NCBI GenBank assembly: GCA_965216885.1
Contig: OZ244209.1
Location: 2,418,001 to 2,482,000 of the forward strand
Direction: 5' to 3'
From: CAYNJG01 sp965216885
Lineage (GTDB): Bacteria; Planctomycetota; Planctomycetia; Pirellulales; Pirellulaceae
Length of the DNA stretch: 64,000 nucleotides
The translations under genes and the position numbers were made by a program. A model generated the notes under the pieces. The model had not been told where the DNA came from and made no database searches. It saw only the letters and a list, made by a program, of their open reading frames with translations. Shown here one piece after another: positions 1 to 8,168 of this stretch (position 1 is its first letter; every line of letters starts with the position of its first letter).

Positions 1-2523
1 GGCCACTCGAGCGGCGTTGTACAGCGTACGACTGAAGTCCTCCCGAAACGTCTCCGCGTGCTGCGATTGCTTCGCGAGCTGGTAGGCGCGCCTCTGAAAT
101 TCCGCGGACATATCAAATGCCTCTCCCGCCAGAGCCGGCCGGTCGCTGCCCTGCCACACGAACCCGAGGTTGTTGTAGAGCCCGCCCAGCCGGCTAACCT
201 GATTCAGGTCCCCCGGCGAAGCGTTGAGCAATGTCGTCTGCACGGAGATTGCTTCCCGCCATGACTTCGCGGAATCCGCCGCGAGCTGTAGAGTCCACTG
301 TGTTCTGGCGAGATTCGCCAGCGTCACTACTAGCGCCGCTGGATCATCCGTCTTGCGATGCCACGAGGCGGAAAGTCGATATGCCTCCATCGCGCGGGAG
401 TGTTGCCCGGCGCGAGCGTAGAGCGTGCCGAGGTTACTACTATCGGTGGCCAATCGGGATTCGTCGTCCTCTCCTGGTTGCGCCACGGCATTCAGCTTCA
501 GGCCATAACTGACGGCCAACTGGGCAAGTCGAATCGCTCGCCCCGGGTCGTCGTCAGCCAGCGCCGCACTTGCGGTTCCACACAAAGCCGCGAGCCCACG
601 CAGTAGCTCGGTATTATCTGGATCTTCTCCATGAGCGGAACGCAATAACTGAAACGCTTGTGCGAACGTTTCGTTCGTGTCGACACCTTCCACAAGGCCG
701 AGGTTGATATACGAATTTGCCAGGGAGATCACGTGGTCGACGCTATCATGCGTGGCGACAAGCTTCCGTTGAATCGAAATTGCCCGGCGCAGTTCCGACC
801 CGGCTTGATCATGCCTTCCCTGTTCGGCCAGAATCAGCCCGCAACTACTCAGGCACTCCGCGAGATGCGCTTGCGAATCGGGCAACTCCGAGAACACCGC
901 TTGCGCCTCACGATAGGCGTTAACGGCCGATTCGTGTTCACCTAGCTCGCGAAAAACGGATGCCATTTTGGTGTGCGTGATCGCGATGTCGGCACGCTTC
1001 GCTGCTGAGTCACCAAACTCATCTATTAGCTCGTCGTAAACCCGCAGCACGTCCGCCAGCAGCACTTGTCGTTCCGACTCCGCACCCGGCGAGTTCTTGA
1101 GCAACTCCGCCACCCGCAGACCAAACCATTGAAGATTCTGCACTGTTTTGTCGTGACGGGAATTCGCCGCCACGATCTCCCGGTCAAGCTCACCGGCTTT
1201 CCGGAGCAGCGACACATTCATCACGGCGAGCGACAGAGTCACGATCAACAACGCCGACAGCGCTGACACGACCACCGCGCGATTTCTGGCGGCCCATTTA
1301 CCAAGCACCCGTAGCGAGCCTGGAGGCTTTGCGCGGGTTGGCTTGCCGTCAAGAAATCTCTGCAGATCCGTCTCGAACTCCGCCGCCGTTGCATAGCGAT
1401 CCAGCGGTTCAGTTTCCATCCCTTTTGCGATCACATTCTCAAGGTCGCGTGGAATGGCGGAATTCCAGTAGCTCGCGGGCTTGCAGATGCCGAGTTCGAT
1501 GGCACACAAGACGTCGCCGTGTGTATCTCCCTCAAAGGGTCGCTGCCGTGTCACCAACTCATAAAGCGTCACGGCCAACGAATACACATCCGATCGCGGA
1601 TCGGCGACGGCGCCTTCACCGCGCGCTTGCTCGGGGCTCATGTAGTGTAGGGTTCCCACAATGTCGCCCGACCGGGTAACACTGTGGTCCGACTGTACGC
1701 GAGCAAGCCCAAAGTCGGTAATCCAGAGCTCACCGCGACCATCCAGCATAAGGTTGGAAGGCTTGATGTCACGATGGATCACACCGCACTGATGCGCGGC
1801 GTGTAATGCATTGGCGGCCTGCACTCCAATGCGTGCAATCTCTCGCACACGCTCCGACACCCCTGAATCCCGCAACGTGAGCGTTGTCACCACTGACGAC
1901 CGGGCGGCGGCCGACAGCTCGCCGGCAGGAACGGCTGCAGGATCGCCGGCAGGCTCATCTATCGCCGCCCGCAGCGTGAGGCCATCGATAAACTGCATCG
2001 CGTAATAATGAACACCACGTTCGCAGCCAACGCCATGGACCGGCACAATGTTTGGGTGATGCAACTGAGCTGCAGCGCGGGCTTCGTTTTCAAAACGCTT
2101 AATCTGCCTGCTATCCAGCATCGCAGCGAACGGCAAGACCTTCAAAGCCACTCGTCGGTTGAGCGACAATTGCTGAGCTTCGTAGACAACGCCCATGCCC
2201 CCGCGGCCAACTTCGCGGACCAGCCGATAGTCCCCGAGTTCGCGTCCGCCCTCGATCTCTTGCCCTTCCGCATCCGCGGGCGCTCGATAGTCAGCGCGTG
2301 GCAAATCGCCCCGCAGCATGGCCAGCCCCTCAAGGTATTCGCGAAGTTCATCCGCAAACTCAGGATACCGCCCCAGCACCTCTTCGACGGGAATTGGGTT
2401 TCCGGACTCCAGGGACTCGAGATACTCATCGAGGATGTCGGCGATCTGCTGCTCAGTATCACACGAACTGCTGCTGTCCGTTTTGGACGGATGCCACGCG
2501 GTCGTCAGAGAAGGGCGGATCAT
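1..2523 (-). CDS. Membrane Ser/Thr protein kinase with TPR-like C-terminal region (3' end outside window)
   Basis: The frame is open from 2523 to the left edge, giving 841 visible residues; the stop lies outside. An in-frame TGA four codons upstream of ATG 2523 fixes the start. Residues 22-70 carry the short helical pattern often found before planctomycete kinases (a YPEFADEL-like motif near 53). The Hanks kinase domain spans about 99-385: glycine loop GRGGMGVVY at 106, lysine of VALK near 128, HRD at 250-252, DFG at 270-272, and an SPEQARG activation-segment motif near 296. A single transmembrane segment lies at about 416-438, followed by helical, TPR-like repeats to the window edge. The domain order suggests a cytoplasmic kinase with an external protein-binding sensor. 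It lies 72 bp downstream of an ECF sigma gene on the same strand, so it probably acts with that sigma factor. The substrate cannot be read from sequence. Confidence 0.93.
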   Translation of the reverse strand, partial: MIRPSLTTAWHPSKTDSSSSCDTEQQIADILDEYLESLESGNPIPVEEVLGRYPEFADELREYLEGLAMLRGDLPRADYRAPADAEGQEIEGGRELGDYRLVREVGRGGMGVVYEAQQLSLNRRVALKVLPFAAMLDSRQIKRFENEARAAAQLHHPNIVPVHGVGCERGVHYYAMQFIDGLTLRAAIDEPAGDPAAVPAGELSAAARSSVVTTLTLRDSGVSERVREIARIGVQAANALHAAHQCGVIHRDIKPSNLMLDGRGELWITDFGLARVQSDHSVTRSGDIVGTLHYMSPEQARGEGAVADPRSDVYSLAVTLYELVTRQRPFEGDTHGDVLCAIELGICKPASYWNSAIPRDLENVIAKGMETEPLDRYATAAEFETDLQRFLDGKPTRAKPPGSLRVLGKWAARNRAVVVSALSALLIVTLSLAVMNVSLLRKAGELDREIVAANSRHDKTVQNLQWFGLRVAELLKNSPGAESERQVLLADVLRVYDELIDEFGDSAAKRADIAITHTKMASVFRELGEHESAVNAYREAQAVFSELPDSQAHLAECLSSCGLILAEQGRHDQAGSELRRAISIQRKLVATHDSVDHVISLANSYINLGLVEGVDTNETFAQAFQLLRSAHGEDPDNTELLRGLAALCGTASAALADDDPGRAIRLAQLAVSYGLKLNAVAQPGEDDESRLATDSSNLGTLYARAGQHSRAMEAYRLSASWHRKTDDPAALVVTLANLARTQWTLQLAADSAKSWREAISVQTTLLNASPGDLNQVSRLGGLYNNLGFVWQGSDRPALAGEAFDMSAEFQRRAYQLAKQSQHAETFREDFSRTLYNAARVA

Positions 2524-2595
2524 GGCTCGTGCTCACTTCGTGAAGTGCAAATACTTTCAGCGCAGCCCGGAGGCCCCATCAAGGCCAATCGGGAT

Positions 2596-3246
2596 CTAGT
2601 TCATTTCCCGCTCGAGACACAACTGCCTCAGCCGCTTGATGGCGCGTGTCCAGAGCATCTTGGTGGCGGCTTCGGACCGTTCCATCATCGCTGCGACATC
2701 ACGAAACTTGAGTCCCCGGATGTTTCGAAGCATCAGAACTTCACGATGGTCGTCGCTCAGTTCATTCATCACGTCCGCCAGCAGCACCGCGCGTTCGCGT
2801 CGCAATGCATCGGTGCTGGGAGTATCCCGGTCATCCACCAACCCAGCTTCGAGGCTCATGGCAGAACGGTCAAAAGAAGCTCGCAGATTCGCCAGTGAGA
2901 CATCCCGCCGCACGTCCCTTTTGCTCGCCCTGACGTGCCGCTCAATCAGACGAGCCAGATTGTGAACGAGGATCTTGCGAAGCCAGCCAATGAATTCTCG
3001 CTCACTGGAACCACGAAACTGCGCGAAGTCACGGTGTGCTTCCAGCATCGTTTCCTGCACAACATCCGAGGGACTTACGCGGGCTCGCAATTTCCGATCC
3101 AGTTGCGAATTCGCCAACACGCCAAGGTAGTTGCGGTACAACGTCAGGAGTTCACCCAATCGTGTTTCGTCGCCATCGCGAATCCGGGCGATAAGCTCCG
3201 AAGGTTGCCCGCCGACATTTGACTTGCTCTCCGCCACGCTAACCAT
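2596..3246 (-). CDS. ECF-type RNA polymerase sigma factor (kinase-linked)
   Basis: The protein has about 216 residues. The start at 3246 is preferred because GGAGAG lies 5-6 nt upstream; the frame stays open to 3471, but that extension is Arg/Cys-rich and looks non-coding. Region sigma2 is seen around VSPSDVVQETMLEAHRDFAQF, with GWLRKILVHNLARL following. Region sigma4 is seen as ELSDDHREVLMLRNIRGLKF and the helix-turn-helix RDVAAMMERSEAATKMLWTRA near the C-terminus. These are hallmarks of ECF sigma-70 proteins, which direct polymerase to a small regulon. It precedes a membrane kinase by 72 bp, an arrangement known for planctomycete ECF groups thought to be controlled by phosphorylation rather than by a classic anti-sigma factor. 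No anti-sigma gene is adjacent. Confidence 0.93.
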   Translation of the reverse strand: MVSVAESKSNVGGQPSELIARIRDGDETRLGELLTLYRNYLGVLANSQLDRKLRARVSPSDVVQETMLEAHRDFAQFRGSSEREFIGWLRKILVHNLARLIERHVRASKRDVRRDVSLANLRASFDRSAMSLEAGLVDDRDTPSTDALRRERAVLLADVMNELSDDHREVLMLRNIRGLKFRDVAAMMERSEAATKMLWTRAIKRLRQLCLEREMN

Positions 3247-3814
3247 CGCTCTCTCCGCAAAGCGATCCCGCCGCCATGAACAGGCAGTCCCCCGCAGGTT
3301 ACACCCGCGCGTTGATGTTGGATTACGTCGGAATCGACAAAAGACAGGTATACGTACGAAACGGTGATAGCCATCATTTTCTACCAGCCGCCTTCCCATA
3401 CTCGGGTAGGCCGAGGCAGGGCAAGAAAAGCAACGTGCGAACCGTTCAAAATCTGCAAAAAACGCTGGCATGCCTGTTTCAGCGGAATTCCAGCTTCCGC
3501 GGTTGGTTCTGGACGCCCGACGATCGAAAGCATCCAGCTATCCGTCGCATTCACCCATCGCATCCACCGATCCGTCGCATTCGCGACACCCCTTTCATCC
3601 CACATACGTCGGGGCGTATGCGGCCGAACAATCAGACCCTTGAACGCGTGACCGAACACGGCCAACTCCGTCCTCTCAAGGTAGATCCCGTTTCATAACC
3701 GGGCTGCCGGCAGAGCCGACTCATCGGCACACGGCGTCATGCCGAAGGTTGCAAACGTGTTCCGACGCAGGTCGGACCGGCACCCAAAACAGAACCTGAA
3801 CAGAGGGAGCAACG
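3247..3814. other. Intergenic region between divergent genes
   Basis: This stretch separates the minus-strand sigma gene from the plus-strand gene at 3815, so it should carry both promoters. The only structure noticed is a short imperfect direct repeat built on ATCCGTCGCATTC, at about 3540-3552 and again at about 3570-3582. No convincing gene was found; the open frames here overlap each other and lack good ribosome sites. Confidence 0.5.
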
Positions 3815-4285
3815 ATGTATCTCACGAACAATCTGCCTTTCGAGTTGGGCGACGAAGCCCACCGGAGCGACAGCAAGGCAAGACCGCCTGGTCCCCAACT
3901 CTCGCTACGGTACGTGCTCAGCAAGGTCAGCGAGACGCAGTCACATTCCTTTTCCCGTCGTCGACTCGTTGGAATCAGCCGCGAAATCCGCGACGATCTC
4001 GCCGTCGTACTTTCGTTGCAGCGACACTTTTCCTCCGCCCCCGACATCCCGCCGCGACTACGCGGTCGGTCGCTGCTGATCGCGAGGGAACTTGACTCCG
4101 TCCTCAACGAATTATGTAGCATTGCCGATGACGCGGCCGCACTGGACGAGCACTCGGACCAGATCGAATTCGAGCACCTCGTGGCACGGCTCGCCAATGT
4201 GTACCAAATGCTCTGCGAGATCGACCAGGAGGAAGGCGAGCTGCTCTTCGAAGCCTTCTGGCAAGACATCGGCGTCGGTGACTGA
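3815..4285 (+). CDS. Hypothetical protein, 156 aa
   Basis: The product is not recognised. The start is supported by GAGGGAG seven bases upstream. It is a soluble, mostly helical, acidic-tailed protein with no signal peptide or membrane segment. The N-terminus is polar and basic (RRRLVGISREIRDDL near residue 50). The C-terminal half is Glu/Asp-rich, with the motifs ELDSVLNELCSIADDAAALD and MLCEIDQEEGELLFEAFW. A 195-codon frame on the opposite strand over the same DNA is Ser/Arg-rich and lacks a ribosome site, so this strand was chosen. A strong hairpin begins 43 bp after the stop, so the gene is probably a single-gene transcript. Confidence 0.6.
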   Translation: MYLTNNLPFELGDEAHRSDSKARPPGPQLSLRYVLSKVSETQSHSFSRRRLVGISREIRDDLAVVLSLQRHFSSAPDIPPRLRGRSLLIARELDSVLNELCSIADDAAALDEHSDQIEFEHLVARLANVYQMLCEIDQEEGELLFEAFWQDIGVGD

Positions 4286-4328
4286 CCTTCGCGAGATTCT
4301 TTCTTCAACAGCTCGCCTTCAACATCTC

Positions 4329-4362
4329 GAGCGTGTCGGCCTTTCAGTACCCCGACACGCTC
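4329..4362 (+). terminator. Stem-loop after the 156-aa gene
   Basis: GAGCGTGTCGG (4329-4339) pairs perfectly with CCGACACGCTC (4352-4362) around a 12-nt loop. It lies 43 bp past the stop at 4285. The downstream T-run is weak (CTTATA), so it may work as a 3' stabiliser as well as a terminator. Confidence 0.6.
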
Positions 4363-4370
4363 CTTATAGG

Positions 4371-4480
4371 CCTGTTGATTAACTCAGCCGTACGGCGTCA
4401 GCCGCGGCTGGTGAATTTCCGACCATCGAAAAAATCGCGGCTAACGCCCGGCTTTGTGGTTCAGCACGTAAATCAACAGG
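4371..4480 (+). repeat. MITE-like repeat, copy 1
   Basis: This 110-bp element ends in perfect 10-bp inverted repeats, CCTGTTGATT at 4371-4380 and AATCAACAGG at 4471-4480. Inside is TTGATTAACTCAGCC followed by a GC-rich palindromic core with CCGCGG and GGTGAATTTCCGACCATCG. The same order of blocks recurs at 5788-5915, and the left 16 bp recur at 10347-10362. It has no coding capacity. The nested inverted repeats suggest a folded or mobilisable non-autonomous element. Confidence 0.7.
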
Positions 4481-4549
4481 CGGTTAGGTTCTGACTCTGA
4501 TTGAAAGGCAGACATCAGGCTCAGCCACTTATGGCGCCTCTCGCGCAAT

Positions 4550-4584
4550 AAAAAGGGGATGGCTCAAGTCAAATTGAGCCATCC
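4550..4584 (-). terminator. Rho-independent terminator of the EF-hand gene
   Basis: Read on the minus strand, GGATGGCTCAA and TTGAGCCATCC form a perfect 11-bp stem (4557-4567 with 4574-4584) with a 6-nt loop, followed by CCTTTTTATT. It lies 28 bp after the stop of the minus-strand gene ending at 4613. Confidence 0.88.
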
Positions 4585-4612
4585 CACGAGCCGGCCAGTC
4601 TTTGCAAATCCT

Positions 4613-5542
4613 CTAACGCCGAAATCCTCCGAATCCGCGTTGAGGACCACCAGCTCCGCGCTGCAGTCCGACTGCACGCTGGAAGCCAACTCGACGTGCG
4701 GCTTGTGCTTCCGCCGTATCGGTCACGGCTTCTCCTTCGCCCGTCTCTGCGTCGGAATTGCCGTCGGCCACGTCGGCCTCACGTTCCGCCTCACGTTCCG
4801 CGATTCTGGCGTCTCGAAGAGTTTGAAGTTCGTCCTGCGTTACGACTCCGTCCGGAGCGCCGTCTTCACCACCGCCGGTATCGGCGACAGAAATACGTTC
4901 CCAGCGACGCTCGGATACCTCATCGACCGTGATCCCTCCACTTTCGTCCGTATCCAAGCGGGCGAACGCAGCGTCAAAACGCTCGGCGCGCAATGCCTCA
5001 CGATGAGCTTCCAATTCTTCCTGGGTCACCGCTCCATCTGCTTCCGTGCCATCCGCACCGTCGGCGGCGGAAAATCGTTCCCACACGCGTTCCGAAACTT
5101 CATCTGCAGACAGCCCGTTGCCATCGGCATCGTTCTCAAAGAGGCTATCGACGCGTTCAGCCGCATCTGGCCTCATCGGTCCCATGCGACCGCCACCGCG
5201 TCCAACGCCCTCGCGTTGACCGCGACGACCTGCACGACTTCCATCGTTCTCCGTGCGTTCGGCCAACCGGGCTTCCAGATGCGTTGTCAGTTCATCCTGA
5301 GTGATACCGCCGTCTTCGGTGTCTGTATCGGCCCCGGCCCATCGCTCGAGTAAGTCCTCCGAAGCTCCATCCTCGGCGTTAATCACTCCGTTCTCGTCCA
5401 CGTCCAAACGCGAAAAGACCATCGCTGAGACCGCTTCTGCAGAAGGCGCAGCGCCGCCTGCGAACGCACCGCCGTGCAATAGTTGCCGCGTTTCCAGGGA
5501 TTCAGCACGTAGTTTCCGGCGTGCTCCAGCTTTTATCTTCAT
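4613..5542 (-). CDS. Secreted EF-hand protein with LEPR-XLL-like N-terminus
   Basis: The protein has about 309 residues. The start is ATG 5542, with GGAGA upstream; a TTG just before it is less likely. The N-terminal RRKLRAESLETRQLL resembles the LEPR-XLL export motif of planctomycete secreted proteins. The rest is three tandem units of about 55-60 residues, each with an EF-hand pair: DVDENGVINAED and DTDTEDGGITQDEL; DADGNGLSADEV and a TEADGAVTQEEL loop; DTDESGGITVDEV and an EDGAPDGVVTQDEL loop. Between units lies a VSERxWERxS spacer. A Gly/Arg-rich stretch follows the first unit, and the C-terminus is rich in Arg, Gly and Phe. Inferred role: calcium-binding extracellular protein. It is flanked on both sides by copies of the same MITE-like repeat and has its own terminator, so it is probably transcribed alone. 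Confidence 0.85.
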   Translation of the reverse strand: MKIKAGARRKLRAESLETRQLLHGGAFAGGAAPSAEAVSAMVFSRLDVDENGVINAEDGASEDLLERWAGADTDTEDGGITQDELTTHLEARLAERTENDGSRAGRRGQREGVGRGGGRMGPMRPDAAERVDSLFENDADGNGLSADEVSERVWERFSAADGADGTEADGAVTQEELEAHREALRAERFDAAFARLDTDESGGITVDEVSERRWERISVADTGGGEDGAPDGVVTQDELQTLRDARIAEREAEREADVADGNSDAETGEGEAVTDTAEAQAARRVGFQRAVGLQRGAGGPQRGFGGFRR

Positions 5543-6141
5543 CAATCAATGTCTCCACGATCAAGCCTGTACGGACGAGCACGGTGGAAGAACTCCCAGG
5601 AAAGCCGCCTCGCCTAACCTACTAGGCCCAGCCACCTTCAAAAAGGTAACGCCAACCGCAGTCACGCGACGTCCGTGAGAAGTGAAGCGACAACCCGGGA
5701 CGGATCCATGACGTTGTTTCCAAAACGCGTGAATCAAGTCTTCCGGAACTGGGAGTCGGGCTACCAAACTGGACCAGACGAACCTAGCAGCCTTTTGATT
5801 AACTCAGCCGAACGGATTTAACCGCGATTGGTGAATCTCCGAACATCGAAAAAAACGCGGCTAACGCCCTGCGGCTAATCCAGGCTTTGTCGTTCGCATG
5901 TAGAACAACAGGCTGTTAGAGCCGGGAGCCCCCTAACAGCGGCAGCAGAGATTGAGCGTGCGAGCCTTGCTGTCCGGAAATACTCTCATTCCCATGGAAA
6001 TACCAGAATTACTAGTAGATCACAACAAGCCGTTGCATTACAACAACCGCGCCAAAAACAGAAACAATCGTTTCGTTACGCGACGAGCCGCAGCATAATG
6101 ACCAAAACCGCCTACCGCCTTACCACGACTGAAACTGCACC
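5543..6141. other. Intergenic region upstream of divergent genes
   Basis: This is divergent between the EF-hand gene and the glycosidase-like gene. It holds MITE-like copy 2 (5788-5915) and a perfect 8-bp hairpin just after it (5912-5919 with 5933-5940, CTGTTAG/CTAACAG). No gene was found here. The A-rich stretch 6000-6080 is a plausible promoter region for the gene at 6142. Confidence 0.5.
5788..5915 (+). repeat. MITE-like repeat, copy 2
   Basis: This has the same block order as copy 1: TTGATTAACTCAGCCGAACGG, then GGTGAATCTCCGAACATCG, then CGCGGCTAACGCC, then GGCTTTGT. The outer ends CAGCCTTTTG (5788-5797) and CAACAGGCTG (5906-5915) are inverted repeats with one mismatch. An inner stem, TTAACCGCG with CGCGGCTAA, also pairs. 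It sits in the same orientation as copy 1, so the two copies flank the EF-hand gene as direct repeats. Confidence 0.65.
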
Positions 6142-7518
6142 ATGAAACTCAATACACCGAAGGCGCCGGTACACTCAGCCGGTCCGACTGCACACACCCA
6201 CCTGCGACGCCTGTCCACAGCGACCGTGTTGCTGACCATCATCTTATGCGCGACCGCCTCCGCGCAGGATCGATACAAACACAATCTCAAATACGTGATT
6301 GGCGACGTCAAGCAAGCCCAGATTCAAAACAAACTCAGAACTACAGCGCAGGTACACAACCTGCTCGATGGCCTTGAAGAACTTGGCGTCAACGGCATCA
6401 GGATTGCGATATTCGCAAACGACGGGATCGTGCCCAATCTCGCGATGTACGACGAGTTGTTTGATGAGGCGAAGGACCGAGGATTCTTGATTTTCGCAAA
6501 CCCGGCTCAATCCAGTGGTGGACAAAAAATCGCAAATGGGTCGCTGGCACTTGGCCCTACTCCAAAGGACACCGGCGGCTCTGTGATTCGCCTGTTCAAT
6601 CGGATGCGTGAATTCTCAAATGACTACCCCTGTGACTGGGTGTGCCCGTTCAACGAGGATGGTGCGCCAAACGCCGCCTGGAGCGTGGCGCAGATGAACA
6701 CACTTTTTGCGCTCCTTCCCCGCAACGTCAACGGTGCAAAAGTAGTCGGTTCATGCGTATGGGGAATCCCTGCCGCCATCAGGATTCTGGAGGAAACGGC
6801 GATCGGAGACATGATATCCGTCGCTACGACGCACAACCTGGGATTCAATCATAGCCGCTGGCCCGAGTTTGCCGCCCTCGCCTCGTCCTATGGTCTCGAA
6901 TACTGGGATTCCGAAGCAAACAACTACGACCGGTTCGGCGTAGGGACACGCGTCGACGTCGCAATCGACGCAGGCTGCTCCGGCTTGGTGCTCTACGACG
7001 CGTGGCGTACGGTTGACCTGAATACTGGGCAACTAACTGACGGCGGGTACGCACTCAAAGACAAATTCATTCAATATCACATCCTGCGTAATGTAGGCCA
7101 CAACACTAACGCTCGACCATACCGAGTGGACGAAGGATCGCTAGTTGTCAACGCGCCGTGGTCCTGGAAAGGCGCATACACGCAATGGGAAATAGTTCCG
7201 ACGGGTCCGAACACCGTAAGGTTCCGGCATCGCATAAGTGGCAATTACATTCGAGCCGCCGGAACCACAAACTGGTCGAACGTGGACACCGTCGCATCTG
7301 TAACCGATGCGAATGCCGAATTTCTGGAATGGAAGATCGCGCACGCCGCTTCTGGCGAGGTCTACCTGATCAGTTCCGCGTCAGGAAAAAAACTAAGGTG
7401 CAGAAACGGGAACAAAATGAACAGCTCGGGCGAATATGATTCGCGTGTGAATATTGTTCCTTCTCACTGGAGAGGAGATTGGGTTCGCTGGAGGATCTTC
7501 GATGCCCCTGAAAACTAA
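6142..7518 (+). CDS. Secreted glycoside-hydrolase-like protein with C-terminal beta-trefoil-like region
   Basis: The protein has 458 residues. A signal peptide is visible (hydrophobic VLLTIILCATASA, cleavage after ASA near residue 41). Residues about 50-320 read like a TIM barrel: alternating hydrophobic strands such as GVNGIRIAIF, GFLIFANPA and GSCVWGIPAAI. NED in CPFNEDGAPN and SE in YWDSEANNY sit where clan GH-A enzymes carry their acid/base and nucleophile glutamates. Residues about 330-458 (RPYRVDEGSLVV, RFRHRISGNYIRA, SGKKLRCRNGN, WVRWRIFD) resemble a ricin- or fascin-type carbohydrate-binding trefoil. Secretion is inferred, and no exact family can be given. No Shine-Dalgarno site is clear before the ATG, and the gene is not tightly linked to its neighbours. 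Confidence 0.65.
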   Translation: MKLNTPKAPVHSAGPTAHTHLRRLSTATVLLTIILCATASAQDRYKHNLKYVIGDVKQAQIQNKLRTTAQVHNLLDGLEELGVNGIRIAIFANDGIVPNLAMYDELFDEAKDRGFLIFANPAQSSGGQKIANGSLALGPTPKDTGGSVIRLFNRMREFSNDYPCDWVCPFNEDGAPNAAWSVAQMNTLFALLPRNVNGAKVVGSCVWGIPAAIRILEETAIGDMISVATTHNLGFNHSRWPEFAALASSYGLEYWDSEANNYDRFGVGTRVDVAIDAGCSGLVLYDAWRTVDLNTGQLTDGGYALKDKFIQYHILRNVGHNTNARPYRVDEGSLVVNAPWSWKGAYTQWEIVPTGPNTVRFRHRISGNYIRAAGTTNWSNVDTVASVTDANAEFLEWKIAHAASGEVYLISSASGKKLRCRNGNKMNSSGEYDSRVNIVPSHWRGDWVRWRIFDAPEN

Positions 7519-8168
7519 GCTCCGCGCGACAAACTTCGTCATCACCCTGACGGGGGAAACCCAATCAGCAACAATCCGGGGAAGCGTCACAGCCGCCGTT
7601 CGACCAGTGACTCACAAGACGATCCTGAGCCACGCCGGCGACAGATGGTCAACGGACGAGAATCAATAACTCCGGCACCAAGAAGTTTCACCGAGTGTCC
7701 AGTTGGCCGCTGTGAGCGACTACCCCGATTCACCCCAGAGACACGCATCAATGGGGCGTTTTGCAACATCGCCGTTGCGCTGAAACGAGACACGCGCATC
7801 CGCGACTGTTGCAAAAGAATCCACCGTGGAGCGACATCGTGAAGGAATCCCCCCGACTGTTTTGAATGTTCCGCCAATCCACCAGTTACCCGTTGACCAA
7901 CAGACCGGTCGCCACACAATACACCCGACGACGGTAACAGGACCTCCCAGACCAAACACCGTCCGATGCCTCAACCGGCCCTACAACCGGAACGACACAG
8001 AAGAGGCAGGGCGTTGCGAGTTCCCCAAAACTCGTAACGCCCTTTTCTTTTTCCCCATTCGATCTGAATCTACTTAAGATACGGGCTCGTCCGCGAGGGG
8101 TCAGGCTTCCTGGCCATAGCAACTACAACGCCGTATTGTTGAGATCTAGTGAATTGGGAGAAGAGCGT
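7519..8168. other. Intergenic region with an isolated terminator
   Basis: No convincing gene was found in this 650-bp stretch. It contains an intrinsic terminator at 8009-8052, about 490 bp past the preceding stop. That implies either a long 3' untranslated region or a separate small transcript in 7519-8008. The 8053-8168 segment should hold the sulfatase promoter. Confidence 0.5.
8009..8052 (+). terminator. Rho-independent terminator
   Basis: GGGCGTTGCGAG (8009-8020) pairs with CTCGTAACGCCC (8031-8042); one G-T wobble is the only imperfection. TTTTCTTTTT follows. The T-run makes it a plus-strand terminator. There is no gene immediately before it. Confidence 0.85.

Noticed and set aside
2008..2898. 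A 296-codon plus-strand frame opposite the kinase and sigma genes
   Set aside because: It spans two clear genes on the other strand and is an antisense artefact of their codon bias.
3721..4308. A 195-codon frame on the minus strand opposite the 156-aa gene
   Set aside because: It is Ser/Arg-rich, has no ribosome site, and the plus-strand frame has a good site and terminator.
4559..5353. A 264-codon plus-strand frame over the EF-hand gene
   Set aside because: It is the antisense shadow of the EF-hand repeats, with no ribosome site, and it starts inside the terminator.
7587..7955. Minus-strand frame of 122 codons in the gap after the glycosidase-like gene
   Set aside because: It has no recognisable motif or ribosome site, and overlapping frames compete with it.
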